A stretch of 64,000 bases of DNA from Thermoplasmata archaeon (GCA_022749935.1 JAKIWQ010000001.1:1-64000), one strand, 5' to 3'; shown: positions 1 through 9,979, counted from the first letter of the stretch. Translations and numbers: made by a program. Notes: generated by a model not told the origin, from the letters alone.

Positions 1-1
1 C

Positions 2-517
2 GGGTTCTCGGGGACGACGGTCATCTACAATGCGACGTGGTTGTTCCAGGGAGGCCAGTGGACGCAGTTGGCCCTCCCGGGTCCGGACCCGTTGCGGAAC
101 CCGAGCCTGGTCTACGATGCGGCGGCGAATGCGAGCATCCTCTTCGGGGGGTTCGACGGAGTGAGCGGAGGGCCCTCCAATGCGACCTGGTCGTTCGCGG
201 GAGGCGCGTGGACGCTACTCACACCATCCGCCAGCCCACCGGCGCGATTCGCGAGCGGGGCGACCTACGACCCGGTGACGGGGGAGATCGTGCTGTTCGG
301 CGGGGTCACCTACCAGTTCTCGGCCAGCAACTACGCGTTGGACGATACGTGGACGTATGTCAACGGAACGTGGGTCAATGTGACGGGGATCTCCGCCACG
401 GCGCCGAGCCCTAGGGCGGCGGAGCGATTGGTATGGGATGCGGCGGACGGGTATGGGGTCCTGTTCGGCGGTCAGTCGAACGGGGTCCGCTACTCGGACA
501 CTTGGACCGTCTCCTAG
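2..517 (+). CDS. Kelch/galactose-oxidase-type beta-propeller protein, C-terminal part (start lies outside the window)
   Basis: Repeated LVYDAAANASILFGGFDG / ATYDPVTGEIVLFGG / LVWDAADGYGVLFGG kelch-like motifs; frame open from the window edge to TAG at 515-517. Confidence 0.75.
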   Translation, partial: GFSGTTVIYNATWLFQGGQWTQLALPGPDPLRNPSLVYDAAANASILFGGFDGVSGGPSNATWSFAGGAWTLLTPSASPPARFASGATYDPVTGEIVLFGGVTYQFSASNYALDDTWTYVNGTWVNVTGISATAPSPRAAERLVWDAADGYGVLFGGQSNGVRYSDTWTVS

Positions 518-626
518 AGGCCGGGAACGCGGAAGCGTCGGCGGTCGAGGTGCGACCGACCGGACCCGACCGTCGGGGACCTCGCCGGCGCGACTCGTTA
601 TCCGCCCTCAGCCTGCTCCCCGTCGG

Positions 627-1526
627 ATGACCGCGGGGCCCACCACGAGCACGACGCCTCCGGCGGCGGTCGTCCCCTGGTTCGCGGTCACGATGACCGT
701 CCGCAACAACGCGGGAACGATCGAGGAGTCCCTTCGGGCGATCCTGCCCCAACTGGAAGACGGTGGCGAGTTGGTCGTGGTCGACGCGCTCTCGGTCGAC
801 GGCACGCGGGAGATCCTGGACGCCCTCGCCCGGTCCGATCCTCGGGTCACCGTGATCGAGAAGAGGTGCAACCGCGGGGTCGGGCGCAACCTCGCGGTTC
901 GGGCCGCGCGGGCGCCGATCGTGCTGACCCAGGTGGATGGGGACAACCGGTACGCTCCCGCAGTGCTCCGGAACGTGGCCGCATATCTCCGGTCGCACCC
1001 GAGGACGGGCCTCCTGTTTACCGTGGGCTTGTCCGACCGGGATCCGTCGTTGACTCGCTTCTTCGCGTGGCGACGGGACGCGTTCGAACTCGCCGGAGGG
1101 TATCCGGATACGCAGGAGCGCGAAGACCCTCCCCTGCTCCTCCGGGCCTTCCGCGCGGGCTTGGTCACCGAACGGATCCTCCTCCCAAGGATCGCGGACG
1201 ATCTCAAGGCCCGACCGGTCCGGTATGCCCCGAACGTGGCCCCCTGGCGAAGGGGGCGGCACACGATGTGGGCCGCGCGGAAATTCCGCTTGATGGGTTT
1301 CCGGTTTCCGGAGTACGCCCGCTTGTTATGGTTGACCCATCGCACGCTCCCGCGATTCGGTGCCGGCCTCGCGATCGGGGGGGTGGCGTACCTCCAGGGG
1401 GCGGTGCTGCGGGACGGCCGGGAGTTCCTCGAACAGGACGACAAAGACCAGATTCCGGCGGCCGCCGAAGGTTCGGTCTCCGGGGGCATGCCACCTCCCC
1501 CAACGGATGGCAGCAACCTCCGATAG
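627..1526 (+). CDS. Family 2 glycosyltransferase
   Basis: FAVTMTVRNNAGTIEESLRAIL...LVVVDALSVDGTREIL...GVGRNLAVRAARAPIVLTQVDGDN GT-A motifs; ATG at 627 fits better than the longer ORF start at 438. Confidence 0.8.
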   Translation: MTAGPTTSTTPPAAVVPWFAVTMTVRNNAGTIEESLRAILPQLEDGGELVVVDALSVDGTREILDALARSDPRVTVIEKRCNRGVGRNLAVRAARAPIVLTQVDGDNRYAPAVLRNVAAYLRSHPRTGLLFTVGLSDRDPSLTRFFAWRRDAFELAGGYPDTQEREDPPLLLRAFRAGLVTERILLPRIADDLKARPVRYAPNVAPWRRGRHTMWAARKFRLMGFRFPEYARLLWLTHRTLPRFGAGLAIGGVAYLQGAVLRDGREFLEQDDKDQIPAAAEGSVSGGMPPPPTDGSNLR

Positions 1527-1917
1527 CGATCGGAGGATCGTCGGAGGAGGGCGGACGCGGCCGGATCGGGGCTGCCTAGCTCGCTCCCCCTGGATCATTC
1601 CGGTTGAGTGCGCGAGGCGGGTCGCCCAGTTGCCGGCCCCCGAGGAAGGATCACCCGGCTCCTCCTAGAGGGAAACACTTCGGTCCGTTGACCAAAGCGA
1701 ATAGTACCTGACCTGGTCTGCGAACCTACCCACGGAGCGAGATCGGCGGTTCCGCTCCCGGAATCGGTCAGGAACGAGCTTGAGGGACGCCCGTGGGACC
1801 CAGCCACGTTGGGCACGGTTCCCGGTCGTGGGCCCCGGCCTCGAAGGCGCCGAATTCCGACGCTCTGGATCTGCCTCGCCCGAGGGAAACAGGGGTCCCG
1901 TGCAAGATCCGAGTCAG

Positions 1918-2775
1918 TCACAACCCCGTGGAATCCAGCAGGCGGTCGAGGTACATCGACATCCCCGCCCGGTCCTGGATCGGAGCACGGAATCGGAGAG
2001 CCTGCGCTACTTCATCGCTCAGCCAGAGGAATAGGGTCCGGTGTCCGCGGAGAGAATCCGCGATCGACTTCGCTTCATATCCAGCTACGGTCTCCGAAAA
2101 ATCTCGAACGGCCCGCGGGTCGGCCCAACGCTCGAAGAATCGCGCACCGTGCCAGAGGTCGCGGCCGCTCGGACCGTGAACGAGCGCATGCCAGCGCGCG
2201 GTTCGGACCAGGAGCATTCGGAGGTAGCCGTTGGTCGCCTCCAGGGCCGTGAGCAACTCTCCTCGGCGGAGCTTCTTCGCCGTCCAAATGAGGTGAAACC
2301 AGTAGTCGTTCACCAGGTTGGAGAAATCCGCCCACGTCGGTGGGACCGGGAGTGCCTCCTCTCCGGGCACGACTAGGTCGGAAGAGTCTTTGTTGACCAG
2401 CGTACGGAAACCCCGCTGGAGCACCTTGGCCGCCCGGGCGTCGGCCCCCACCAGTCCGACAAAACCTACCGGAAATACGGCGAAATCGACGTCCTGCCCG
2501 TCCTGGAAGAGCACCCGACGCTCCTCTCCCGAGTCCAGCGCGTTCCCTTCCGTGTGCGAGGTCCAGTACAATCCGAGACCACTGATCCAGCCCTCGTCCC
2601 GCAAGACCCGGTCGGGGTCGCGTGCGAAGACCGCAACGTCGATGTCCGAGAACGAGTCCGCCGGCACTTCCTTCCGTGCCTGTGAACCTACGACCAGGGC
2701 CAGGCGAATGTTCGCGTCATTCTCAGCCCAACGTTGGAGGCGGGCGATCCAGGAGGTCGCCGACGAGGGTCGCAT
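1918..2775 (-). CDS. Aminoglycoside 6-adenylyltransferase-like nucleotidyltransferase (AadK/ANT(6)-type fold)
   Basis: LALVVGSQARKEVPADSFSDIDVAVF (GSxAR...D.D nucleotidyltransferase motif) and a full-length alpha-helical C-terminal region typical of streptomycin adenylyltransferase family proteins. Confidence 0.7.
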   Translation of the reverse strand: MRPSSATSWIARLQRWAENDANIRLALVVGSQARKEVPADSFSDIDVAVFARDPDRVLRDEGWISGLGLYWTSHTEGNALDSGEERRVLFQDGQDVDFAVFPVGFVGLVGADARAAKVLQRGFRTLVNKDSSDLVVPGEEALPVPPTWADFSNLVNDYWFHLIWTAKKLRRGELLTALEATNGYLRMLLVRTARWHALVHGPSGRDLWHGARFFERWADPRAVRDFSETVAGYEAKSIADSLRGHRTLFLWLSDEVAQALRFRAPIQDRAGMSMYLDRLLDSTGL

Positions 2776-2953
2776 GGTGACGCGACGGGCCCCTCGGTCA
2801 TAAACTTTCGAGCACCCTCCTTCGACAAAGTACTCGCACGGTACGGGCGATGGGTGCGCATCCGTACCGCGTTGCCTCTCCGACGTGGCCGCCGCGCCGG
2901 GGGTCCGAACCGACCCACCGGTCGTCCCGGTCCGGTGTCTCGGCCGTGTCCGC

Positions 2954-3514
2954 TCAGGGGAGTCCGGCGCCCGTCCGCAGCGCTTGCACCTTGCGATGAA
3001 TCCCGATCGAACGGGCGACCAGGAGACCCGCGCTCAAGGAGAACAGCGCATCGATGACGCCGAGCGCGATCTGCTGTTGGACGGGAGGGTACCCGCCCGG
3101 GTTACTCCCGAACCCGAGCGCGCTAGGGAACAAGACCAGCGCCAGGGCCAACCGGAGGACGAAGGCCCCGAGAAACAACGCAGCGAGCGAGAAGCCGATC
3201 TGGTACGACACGGCTCCCGACGGGCCGCGCGTCACTCGCGTCATCCGCTCGGCGACGTCGGTAAAGGTCAGTGAGGTGACGATCAGGATCGCGACGTCCA
3301 GCGCGATCAAGTACGGCAGGGACCACGGTGTCAGGAGGATCGACTCGAGTTCGCTGACGCCCCAAAGTACGAGGATCAGAATGGGGAGGAAGATGAGTCG
3401 GGCGCTCGAGTACGCGACACCCTGCGTCATCGCGTACGAACGACGTACGATCAGAAGGACGATCACGACCTGAATGAAGACCGCTGTCAGCTCGGAGGAA
3501 GTTAGACCGGTCAC
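2954..3514 (-). CDS. Multi-pass membrane protein, unknown function
   Basis: Several hydrophobic segments (VFIQVVIVLLIV, LIFLPILILVLWG, YLIALDVAILIVTSL, GFSLAALFLGAFVLRLALALVLF); GTG at 3514 is a more likely start than ORF start 3580. Confidence 0.55.
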   Translation of the reverse strand: MTGLTSSELTAVFIQVVIVLLIVRRSYAMTQGVAYSSARLIFLPILILVLWGVSELESILLTPWSLPYLIALDVAILIVTSLTFTDVAERMTRVTRGPSGAVSYQIGFSLAALFLGAFVLRLALALVLFPSALGFGSNPGGYPPVQQQIALGVIDALFSLSAGLLVARSIGIHRKVQALRTGAGLP

Positions 3515-3788
3515 TCTCGGACTCTGGGGCAGCGCAGCGGGGATGGGGTGGCAGGTAATGACACCTCTGCGAACCGGCAATGCGTGGGTCGGAAAATGCC
3601 GGTCATGGTTCGGAAGGTCGGTCGCACCCAGGTCGCCGGTGGTATTCCTTTCCGAATCTACGGCCCATGAACCGGAGCCCCACGGCCGTGGTACCTGTGG
3701 GGGACCCCGTCCGAAGGGTGCCCGTGGAGACGGGGCCCATCCACGACCTGCTCGGAGGGGTTCGATCGACCCACTCCGCGCGAAAGGG

Positions 3789-4244
3789 CTACCGGCGGTC
3801 GTCGCTCGATGGTCGAAGGGCAGGCCAAAAAGCGCCGATCATCAGTGCGTACGTGACGAATAAGGGGGACATCGCCACGACGATCGGACCGACCGAGGCG
3901 ATGAGAGCCACCCAATTGGTGACAAATTCTGTCAAGAGCTGGACGGCCAGATCGCCGACGACCAGGCCGGCGACCGTTGCGACGCCCAGGGACCAGGTGA
4001 ACCCACCCCAGCCGAGTGTGCTACACCACGGCGTGCCCACGTGTCGCGCCTCGTTCTTCAGGCCGTTGAAAAAGTTCCCGAACGCGAGGACGACCACACC
4101 TCCGACCGGCAACGCGATCCAGAAAGGGGCCGCCCCAGACCCTCCACCCCCCGTTGCAATGCTAAGAGCGCCGGTACCCGCGGTACCTCCGACCCAGAAC
4201 AGAACGCCGAGCCATGCCCACCCACGCGTGGATGGGATCGGCAT
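3789..4244 (-). CDS. Multi-pass membrane protein, unknown function
   Basis: MPIPSTRGWAWLGVLFWVGG... with repeated hydrophobic segments; ATG at 4244 lies 2 bp from the IS630 terminal inverted repeat. Confidence 0.55.
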   Translation of the reverse strand: MPIPSTRGWAWLGVLFWVGGTAGTGALSIATGGGGSGAAPFWIALPVGGVVVLAFGNFFNGLKNEARHVGTPWCSTLGWGGFTWSLGVATVAGLVVGDLAVQLLTEFVTNWVALIASVGPIVVAMSPLFVTYALMIGAFWPALRPSSDDRR

Positions 4245-4245
4245 C

Positions 4246-4258
4246 CTAGTGCCGCTTC
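4246..4258 (+). repeat. IS630 left terminal inverted repeat
   Basis: CTAGTGCCGCTTC, exact reverse complement of 5404-5416. Confidence 0.85.
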
Positions 4259-4294
4259 TAGCCAGGTAGTTCGACATCCCGACCGAAAGAGCTA

Positions 4295-5416
4295 GTGCCG
4301 GGGAGCGCATGCTCCCCGAGCGTGGTGCGCCGCGTTCGATCGATCTCCAACGAGGAAGGGACGAAGCTCGCCCGACTCTGCCGCCACCCCAGCGATGCCA
4401 TCGAGCTCCACCGAGCGATGGTGATCCTCTCCAGTGCCCAGGGGTTCACTCCGCCCTACATCGCCCGACTCGTGGGCTACTCCCCCGACTGGGTTCGGAC
4501 CCTCATTCGAGAGTTCAACCTCCACGGGTTCAAGATGCTCAAGCCGAACTGGAAGGCCGGGGGGAACTGGAAGTTCACTCAGGAGCAGAAGGACCAACTG
4601 GTGGCGCTCGCCACTCGCCGGCCGAGGGACCTCGGCCTCCCCTACTCCCAGTGGTCCCTTTCACGACTGAGGGACGAGGCGAGGAACCAGCGTATCGTCG
4701 ACTCGATCTCGATCGAGTGGCTTCGCGTCGTGCTCGACGAGGCGGACATGAGTCACCAGTCGATCAAGAGCTGGAAGCAGTCCAGTGACCCCAAGTTCGA
4801 GGAGAAACGGAAGCGGATCGACCGGCTCACTCACAAGAAACACAACCCTCCGGTCGTGCTGAGCATGGACGAGATCGGTCCAATCTCCCTTCAGCCCCAT
4901 GGAGGTCAGGGGTGGTTCCGGTCGGGCCACCCCGAGCGGATCCCCTCCACCTACAAGCGACTCAAGGGCACTCGGTATCTCTACCTCACCCTCAACGTCT
5001 ACCACCAACAGCTGAGCGGTCGATTGTATCGGCACAAGGGAGGAGAGCCGTGGCTGGATTACGTCCAGCGAGAGGTAGAGCGGTACCCGAAGGACGAGGG
5101 GATCTACCTAATCCAGGACAACCTGAGCGCCCACTGGACCCCCGAAGTGCGAGAGTGGGCGAGGAACAACCGAGTGACCTTGGTGGCCTCGGCGACCCAG
5201 GCCAGTTGGATGAACCCGGTGGAGAGCCACGCAGGCGACCTCCAGAAACTCGTGCTGGCCGGGTCGAACTATAGCTCGTGGACCGAGGTTCGGAGAGAGG
5301 TAGCCCGAGCGATCTCCTTTCGGAACCGAGAGCGCGGGCTACGCAAGAAGCGGTTCCGCGACGCTCAGATGGGCAAATGGAAAATCCACCGACGACCTAT
5401 CTGGAAGCGGCACTAG
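4295..5416 (+). CDS. IS630-family DDE transposase
   Basis: N-terminal HTH (GFTPPYIARLVGYSPDWVRTLIREFN), DDE motifs VVLSMDEIG / IYLIQDNLSAHWTPEVREW / WMNPVESHAGDLQ. GTG at 4295 or a later in-frame GTG could be the start. Confidence 0.88.
   Translation: MPGSACSPSVVRRVRSISNEEGTKLARLCRHPSDAIELHRAMVILSSAQGFTPPYIARLVGYSPDWVRTLIREFNLHGFKMLKPNWKAGGNWKFTQEQKDQLVALATRRPRDLGLPYSQWSLSRLRDEARNQRIVDSISIEWLRVVLDEADMSHQSIKSWKQSSDPKFEEKRKRIDRLTHKKHNPPVVLSMDEIGPISLQPHGGQGWFRSGHPERIPSTYKRLKGTRYLYLTLNVYHQQLSGRLYRHKGGEPWLDYVQREVERYPKDEGIYLIQDNLSAHWTPEVREWARNNRVTLVASATQASWMNPVESHAGDLQKLVLAGSNYSSWTEVRREVARAISFRNRERGLRKKRFRDAQMGKWKIHRRPIWKRH
5404..5416 (-). repeat. IS630 right terminal inverted repeat
   Basis: GAAGCGGCACTAG, exact reverse complement of 4246-4258. 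Confidence 0.85.
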
Positions 5417-5427
5417 CTGGTTCGACC

Positions 5428-8400
5428 ATGTGGAAGTCAAGGAGATCTTGCGGACGCGTCCATCCGAGTGGAAGGAACGTGTGGTGCTGTGAAGTGACGC
5501 GCACACGGAGTCGCGCCCAAGGTAATCGACGGCGCCCAACTGCGGTTGTCATAGTGGCCGTGCTCGCATTCTCTGTGGTGTGGGTGACGGGGCAGGGACA
5601 ACCCTTAGGCCCGATTGCGCCCGCAGGGGGGCCCGCCTCAATCCTAGGCGAATCCTTCGCAACTAGAGGGTCTCTCCCGACGACCGATTTTGATCGGAGC
5701 CACTCCGCACTCACCCGGTGGATCCCCACTTCTACCGCCTACACGCTCGATCCACTCAATGCAACCCTCTTGCAAGGCGAAATCAATCCACCCTCTCCGG
5801 GGTACTCGCAGGCCGTACTGGATGTTCCATCGCTCGGGGAGTTTGTCGTAGGAGACTCCGCGGGAGATTTCGCCTATGTCATCAATGCGAGCTCAGGCCA
5901 CGAAATTCGAGCCATAAACCTCGGTCCTCCGAGCTTGCAGTTTTACGGAAGCGACCCGATCGGTTTCGCATTCAATCCGGCCAAAGGGCTGCTCTACGTT
6001 TCGCTTCTCGGTGACAGTTCGGTTGCGTTTGTCAATCTCTCTTCGGGGAATGTGCTAATGAACCTCGCCCTCCCCGGTCATCCGTACGGGGTCGTCTTCG
6101 ATGTAGCGGACAATCAACTCTACACGACTAACGACACCGGGGTGTTCGCTCTTAACGGGACGACGGGTGCGGAGATCGGGTTCTTGGCAATCCATTGGGG
6201 TGTCACGCCCATAGTGATCGATCCATTAACGGACACCCTCCTAACCGCCGACAGCGGAAACAGCACGGTTTACGTGGTCAACATTTCAACATTTAGTGTG
6301 ACCACAAGATTCTACACGTCGCATAACGGTGGTGGCGTTGACCCAACCGCGTTGATTTTCGACCCTTATACGAAGCAGGTTTACACGGCCGATCAGGACG
6401 GAAATGTCAGCGTAATCAATGCCGAGACTTACCAACTCAATGCCACAACACCTGAGATAAATCTAGGCGGGTATCCCAACTCACTCGCCATCAACCCCGT
6501 CCGTCACGAAATCTACGTCAGTAGTTGCCATCAGTTCGGGTTCCGGTCCTGCGTATTCTACGATTCCAACGATTCCGTGGCGAGCTACACCCTTCCCAAC
6601 TCATGGCCGGGATGGCTCGCCTACGACGCCCCGACCAAGCACTTGTTGATCGACAACAACAACGACACGCTTTACCTTTTCAACGGCTCGAACGACCTAC
6701 AGGTCGGTTTCGTGCCGATGGTCACCTCGTACCTAGGGGGCGTACTCGACCCCTCAAACGGGCGCGAATACGTCGCGACGCCAGCGCTCGGAGGGGTATG
6801 CGTGCTACCAGGGACGGTCACGGTCTTGATGCCTGGCCCGGAGCCTTCCTTCGTCGCGACGGTACCGGTCGGGGACGGGCCGAGCCAGGTGGCATACGAC
6901 TCTGCCGACGACCGAGTCTTCGTCACGAATTACTGCTCAAACTCAGTGACAGTGATCGACCCTACGAATGACTCCATACTCCGGGCTAGTATCCCAGTAG
7001 GCTCCGAACCATACGGAGTCGCCTACGACTCTCTCAACGACACGATCTGGATTGCGAACTACAACTCACGGAACCTGACCGTACTGAATGGATCGACGCT
7101 CGCGACTGTTCGGACAGTCACCCTCCCGCAAGGGTATCCATATGACTTGGCAATCGATTCGATTTCCCAGTCGGTTTTCGTCTCTGACATTTTAGGCAAC
7201 TCTGTCACTGTGGTGAATTCGACCACCTACACCATCTCAGTTTCATCGATTCCCGTCGGATCCAGCCCCCAGGGGTTGCTTTACGATCCCCAGAACGGAG
7301 ACGTCTATGTCGCGAATGGTGGCTCCAACAACGTCACAGTACTGAATGCGGCAAACCGGAGTGTGGCCGGGTCCATCCGTACGGCAGGGGGGACCACAGC
7401 TCTAGCCCTCGACCCGATCGACCACCTTGTGTTTGCCACGGACGCGGGGGGAAGTCGAATCGTCGTCATCGACGCCCTTGACAATCAGGCGGAATTTCCG
7501 TCTCTTCCGGCCTCGGGAGAGCCGCAGGGCGTTGTGTACGTCCCGAACGACCACCAGTTGGACGTGCTGAATTTCGGTGCCAATGCGATCAACATTCTTG
7601 CCAACGTCCCGACGCTTTCAAACTTCACAGCGATCCCAGCTCAAACTGAAGTGGGCGACCCGTTCGCATTCTCTGTCGCGGCTTCGAACGGCACTCCTCC
7701 CTACGCATTCTCGTACTCTGGATTACCGCCTGGCTGCGCATCGGCCGACAGTATCGTCCTCGAGTGCACACCAACCCTCCCCGGCCACTTCGTTGTGACA
7801 CTGACCGCGGTTGACTCGGCGGGCTACTTCTGGTCCACCAGTGTCAACGTGTCGGTATGGACCCACCTAGGGTCCGGAAACCTCAGCCTGACGCCCTCGA
7901 CCATCGACTTGGGGATGACCTCGGACCTAGTCCTCACAGGCGCGGGTGGAGTTCCTCCGCTCAACTACTCGTACCAGGGACTCCCGACCGGTTGCGTTTC
8001 GTCCAACAATTCCACGTTGAGCTGCAAGCCCACGGAGGCGGGCATTTTCACTGTGGTTGGGACGGTGACAGACAATCTGGGAGTGGTCACCGTCGCTGGG
8101 ACGGATCTCGTTGTCGATCCGCTTCCTCAGGTGGAAGCTTTCGTCGCCAACCCTTCGACTGTTCCTGTGAACTCGTCCTTCCTCCTCCTCGCGAGTGTGT
8201 CTGGGGGCACCCCCCCTTTCAACTACTCGTACGACGGCCTCCCGCCCGGCTGCCACTCCTCTGACTCCACCGAACTGGAGTGCGTACCGACCGTTCCGGG
8301 GAGTTACACAGTCAGGCTCACTGCGAGCGACTCCCTCGGGGAGAGTGTGAACGGGAGCCTACCGCTCATCATATTGTCCTCACCGGTCGCGACGCCCCCT

Positions 8401-8832
8401 CCCCAGATCATCGCTTTCTTTGCAGACCCGTCGACGGTGACCATCGGAACTAATGTCACTCTCTACGTTATCCACACGGGTGGGACCCCTTCCTATTCCC
8501 TGGGTTGGGCGGGGCTTCCAGGTGGTTGTACGGCGAACACTCAAACATCCTCCACCATCACATGCCGTCCCACCCAGGTCGGGAACTTCACGCTTCGAGT
8601 CAATCTAACTGACTCGCTCGGTCGATCGGTCGAGGACCGGACATCCTTGACAGTGCTTCCGGTCGAGGTTAACGCGAAGGTTCCCCCTTCTGCCTCGGTG
8701 GTTTCAGAACTGACCCTCGCGTACGTTGCGTTTGCAGCCGCTGCCATTGGGGGCGTAGGCGGGGCGGTAGTTGCGGGTCTTGTGTCCCGGCGCAAACCAG
8801 AACCGGCGAAATCCGTGCCTCCCCCTAGATAG
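5428..8832 (+). CDS. Surface-anchored YVTN-type beta-propeller protein with four C-terminal Ig/PKD-like domains and a C-terminal TM segment
   Basis: Signal-like N-terminus (TAVVIVAVLAFSVVW), YVTN-type repeats (VYVANGGSNNVTVLNAANRSV), four GTPPxxYSYxGLPPGC...C.PT..G.F.V domains, C-terminal hydrophobic segment then RRK. The track ORF starts inside the IS; ATG 5428 or GTG 5494 is more realistic. Confidence 0.8.
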   Translation: MWKSRRSCGRVHPSGRNVWCCEVTRTRSRAQGNRRRPTAVVIVAVLAFSVVWVTGQGQPLGPIAPAGGPASILGESFATRGSLPTTDFDRSHSALTRWIPTSTAYTLDPLNATLLQGEINPPSPGYSQAVLDVPSLGEFVVGDSAGDFAYVINASSGHEIRAINLGPPSLQFYGSDPIGFAFNPAKGLLYVSLLGDSSVAFVNLSSGNVLMNLALPGHPYGVVFDVADNQLYTTNDTGVFALNGTTGAEIGFLAIHWGVTPIVIDPLTDTLLTADSGNSTVYVVNISTFSVTTRFYTSHNGGGVDPTALIFDPYTKQVYTADQDGNVSVINAETYQLNATTPEINLGGYPNSLAINPVRHEIYVSSCHQFGFRSCVFYDSNDSVASYTLPNSWPGWLAYDAPTKHLLIDNNNDTLYLFNGSNDLQVGFVPMVTSYLGGVLDPSNGREYVATPALGGVCVLPGTVTVLMPGPEPSFVATVPVGDGPSQVAYDSADDRVFVTNYCSNSVTVIDPTNDSILRASIPVGSEPYGVAYDSLNDTIWIANYNSRNLTVLNGSTLATVRTVTLPQGYPYDLAIDSISQSVFVSDILGNSVTVVNSTTYTISVSSIPVGSSPQGLLYDPQNGDVYVANGGSNNVTVLNAANRSVAGSIRTAGGTTALALDPIDHLVFATDAGGSRIVVIDALDNQAEFPSLPASGEPQGVVYVPNDHQLDVLNFGANAINILANVPTLSNFTAIPAQTEVGDPFAFSVAASNGTPPYAFSYSGLPPGCASADSIVLECTPTLPGHFVVTLTAVDSAGYFWSTSVNVSVWTHLGSGNLSLTPSTIDLGMTSDLVLTGAGGVPPLNYSYQGLPTGCVSSNNSTLSCKPTEAGIFTVVGTVTDNLGVVTVAGTDLVVDPLPQVEAFVANPSTVPVNSSFLLLASVSGGTPPFNYSYDGLPPGCHSSDSTELECVPTVPGSYTVRLTASDSLGESVNGSLPLIILSSPVATPPPQIIAFFADPSTVTIGTNVTLYVIHTGGTPSYSLGWAGLPGGCTANTQTSSTITCRPTQVGNFTLRVNLTDSLGRSVEDRTSLTVLPVEVNAKVPPSASVVSELTLAYVAFAAAAIGGVGGAVVAGLVSRRKPEPAKSVPPPR

Positions 8833-8883
8833 GGAAGCGGCCCTTATCGACTCTCAGACCGGCCCCGCATACTCACGAGGACG

Positions 8884-9418
8884 TGGGCAACGTCCTCGCC
8901 GTCGACCAACCCTCCTGAGACTCTCCTGGGCGACTGGCGTACGGCGGCGTGGTTCAAATCGCGGTTCGGGTTTTCGGAAGGACCTTCCCCAGGACGGATT
9001 GCGTGGGCGTCGGGTCACGATTCACATCAAGACGCCAATTGACGAATCCGTCAAGAAGAAGGCTGAGAGACGGAGCGTCGACCTGCGGTGTCGGAAAAGT
9101 CCTGCGCGGCGTCTAGGGATTCCTGAGGTGGGCGGCCCACTGCCTAACTGACGTGGTCCAGGCCTTCATGGCCACCGGGTGTTCGTGCGAATCTTCTGTT
9201 GTAGTCGGAGAGATGGGGCTGGGCCCGTCGTTCAAAGCGGGCAGTGGCGGAGGCGGTGGCCGGTGCCGCGTGTCCCGCCCCGTCCGGGTCACAACGGCCC
9301 ATCGGTTCCCGAAGGAAATGCCAGGTTTGGCGGGCGACAGATTCACCTCCTCGGGGGGTTCGAATACTCGCGACGGAACATTTCCACGAGGTGATTAGCG
9401 GGGCATGGAGTCGAACCC
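8884..9418. repeat. Copy A of a block duplicated at about 15740-16295: decayed small ORF, about 400 bp of shared sequence, and the 3' end of tRNA-iMet
   Basis: Matching stretches include gattcacatca.gacgcc.attgacgaatccgtcaag, ggaaatgccaggt.t.gcgggcg.c.gattcacctcctcg and cgaggtgattagcggggcatgga in both copies. Confidence 0.75.
9397..9418 (-). pseudogene. tRNA-iMet 3'-end fragment (acceptor plus part of the T-arm)
   Basis: agcggggcatggagtcgaaccc versus agcggggcatggatttgaacca at 16274 in the intact gene; no anticodon or D-arm follows. Confidence 0.7.
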
Positions 9419-9610
9419 CCGGGGGGTTCGAATATCGAGAAAAGTGGGGGACCAGCAGTCCTGGAGGCCATCACCTCTCGTCTTGGGTTCGGGCAATGAC
9501 ACGACTGGGATACCTTCCAAGAAGCAGCGATAACAATTCGACCCGGGCTAGTTCACTCGATTCGCCTGGGAACTTCCCACGAGGGCTCCCGGAGCCGTGC
9601 GGAGGCCCGC

Positions 9611-9979
9611 GTGGCGTTCCCGGACGCCGACAACGACGAGGAGGACGGGGTCGACTCTCGGCGGTTCAGCCTCATGGAGATCACGAGCGGCCTCCCAGAC
9701 GACTCGCGGGAGGCGGATGAGCGCGCTGCGGTGCGGAACCTACCCGACCTGCGCGCTCGCGTGAAGGCGGCCCGCCCCCTGGTCGCGAGCAGCCCGGGCG
9801 TGGCCGATACGCTCTCGCGCGACTGGCGCCATGCCGCGTGGTTCTACGCGCGATTCGGGATCACCGAGGGGCAGTTCAGAGGCAAGGGAGCCCTTGGGAC
9901 TCTCGACCCACTGGCTGAGAAGGGTGCCCTTCGAGGAATCGAAGAAACCTCGAAATCGGGTGTGGTCCACTGGAGGTAG
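9611..9979 (+). CDS. Small hypothetical protein; the most intact of three related ORF copies
   Basis: ORF contains DTLSRDWRHAAWFYARFGITEGQFRG, recognisable in decayed form near 8930-8990 and 15800-15860. Confidence 0.4.
   Translation: MAFPDADNDEEDGVDSRRFSLMEITSGLPDDSREADERAAVRNLPDLRARVKAARPLVASSPGVADTLSRDWRHAAWFYARFGITEGQFRGKGALGTLDPLAEKGALRGIEETSKSGVVHWR

Larger units (their letters stand above)
4246..5416 (+). mobile_element. IS630-family insertion sequence
   Basis: Perfect 13-bp terminal inverted repeat CTAGTGCCGCTTC (4246-4258) / GAAGCGGCACTAG (5404-5416), TA at both ends (IS630-type target), enclosing one DDE transposase ORF. Confidence 0.85.

Noticed and set aside
5278-5427. N-terminal 50 codons of the track ORF 5278-8832 as real protein
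   Set aside because: This part lies inside the IS630 transposase in another frame; the signal-peptide-like region starts after the IS.
9397-9418. Second functional tRNA-Met gene
   Set aside because: Only acceptor and part of the T-arm are present; no anticodon arm, D-arm or matching 5' acceptor follows.
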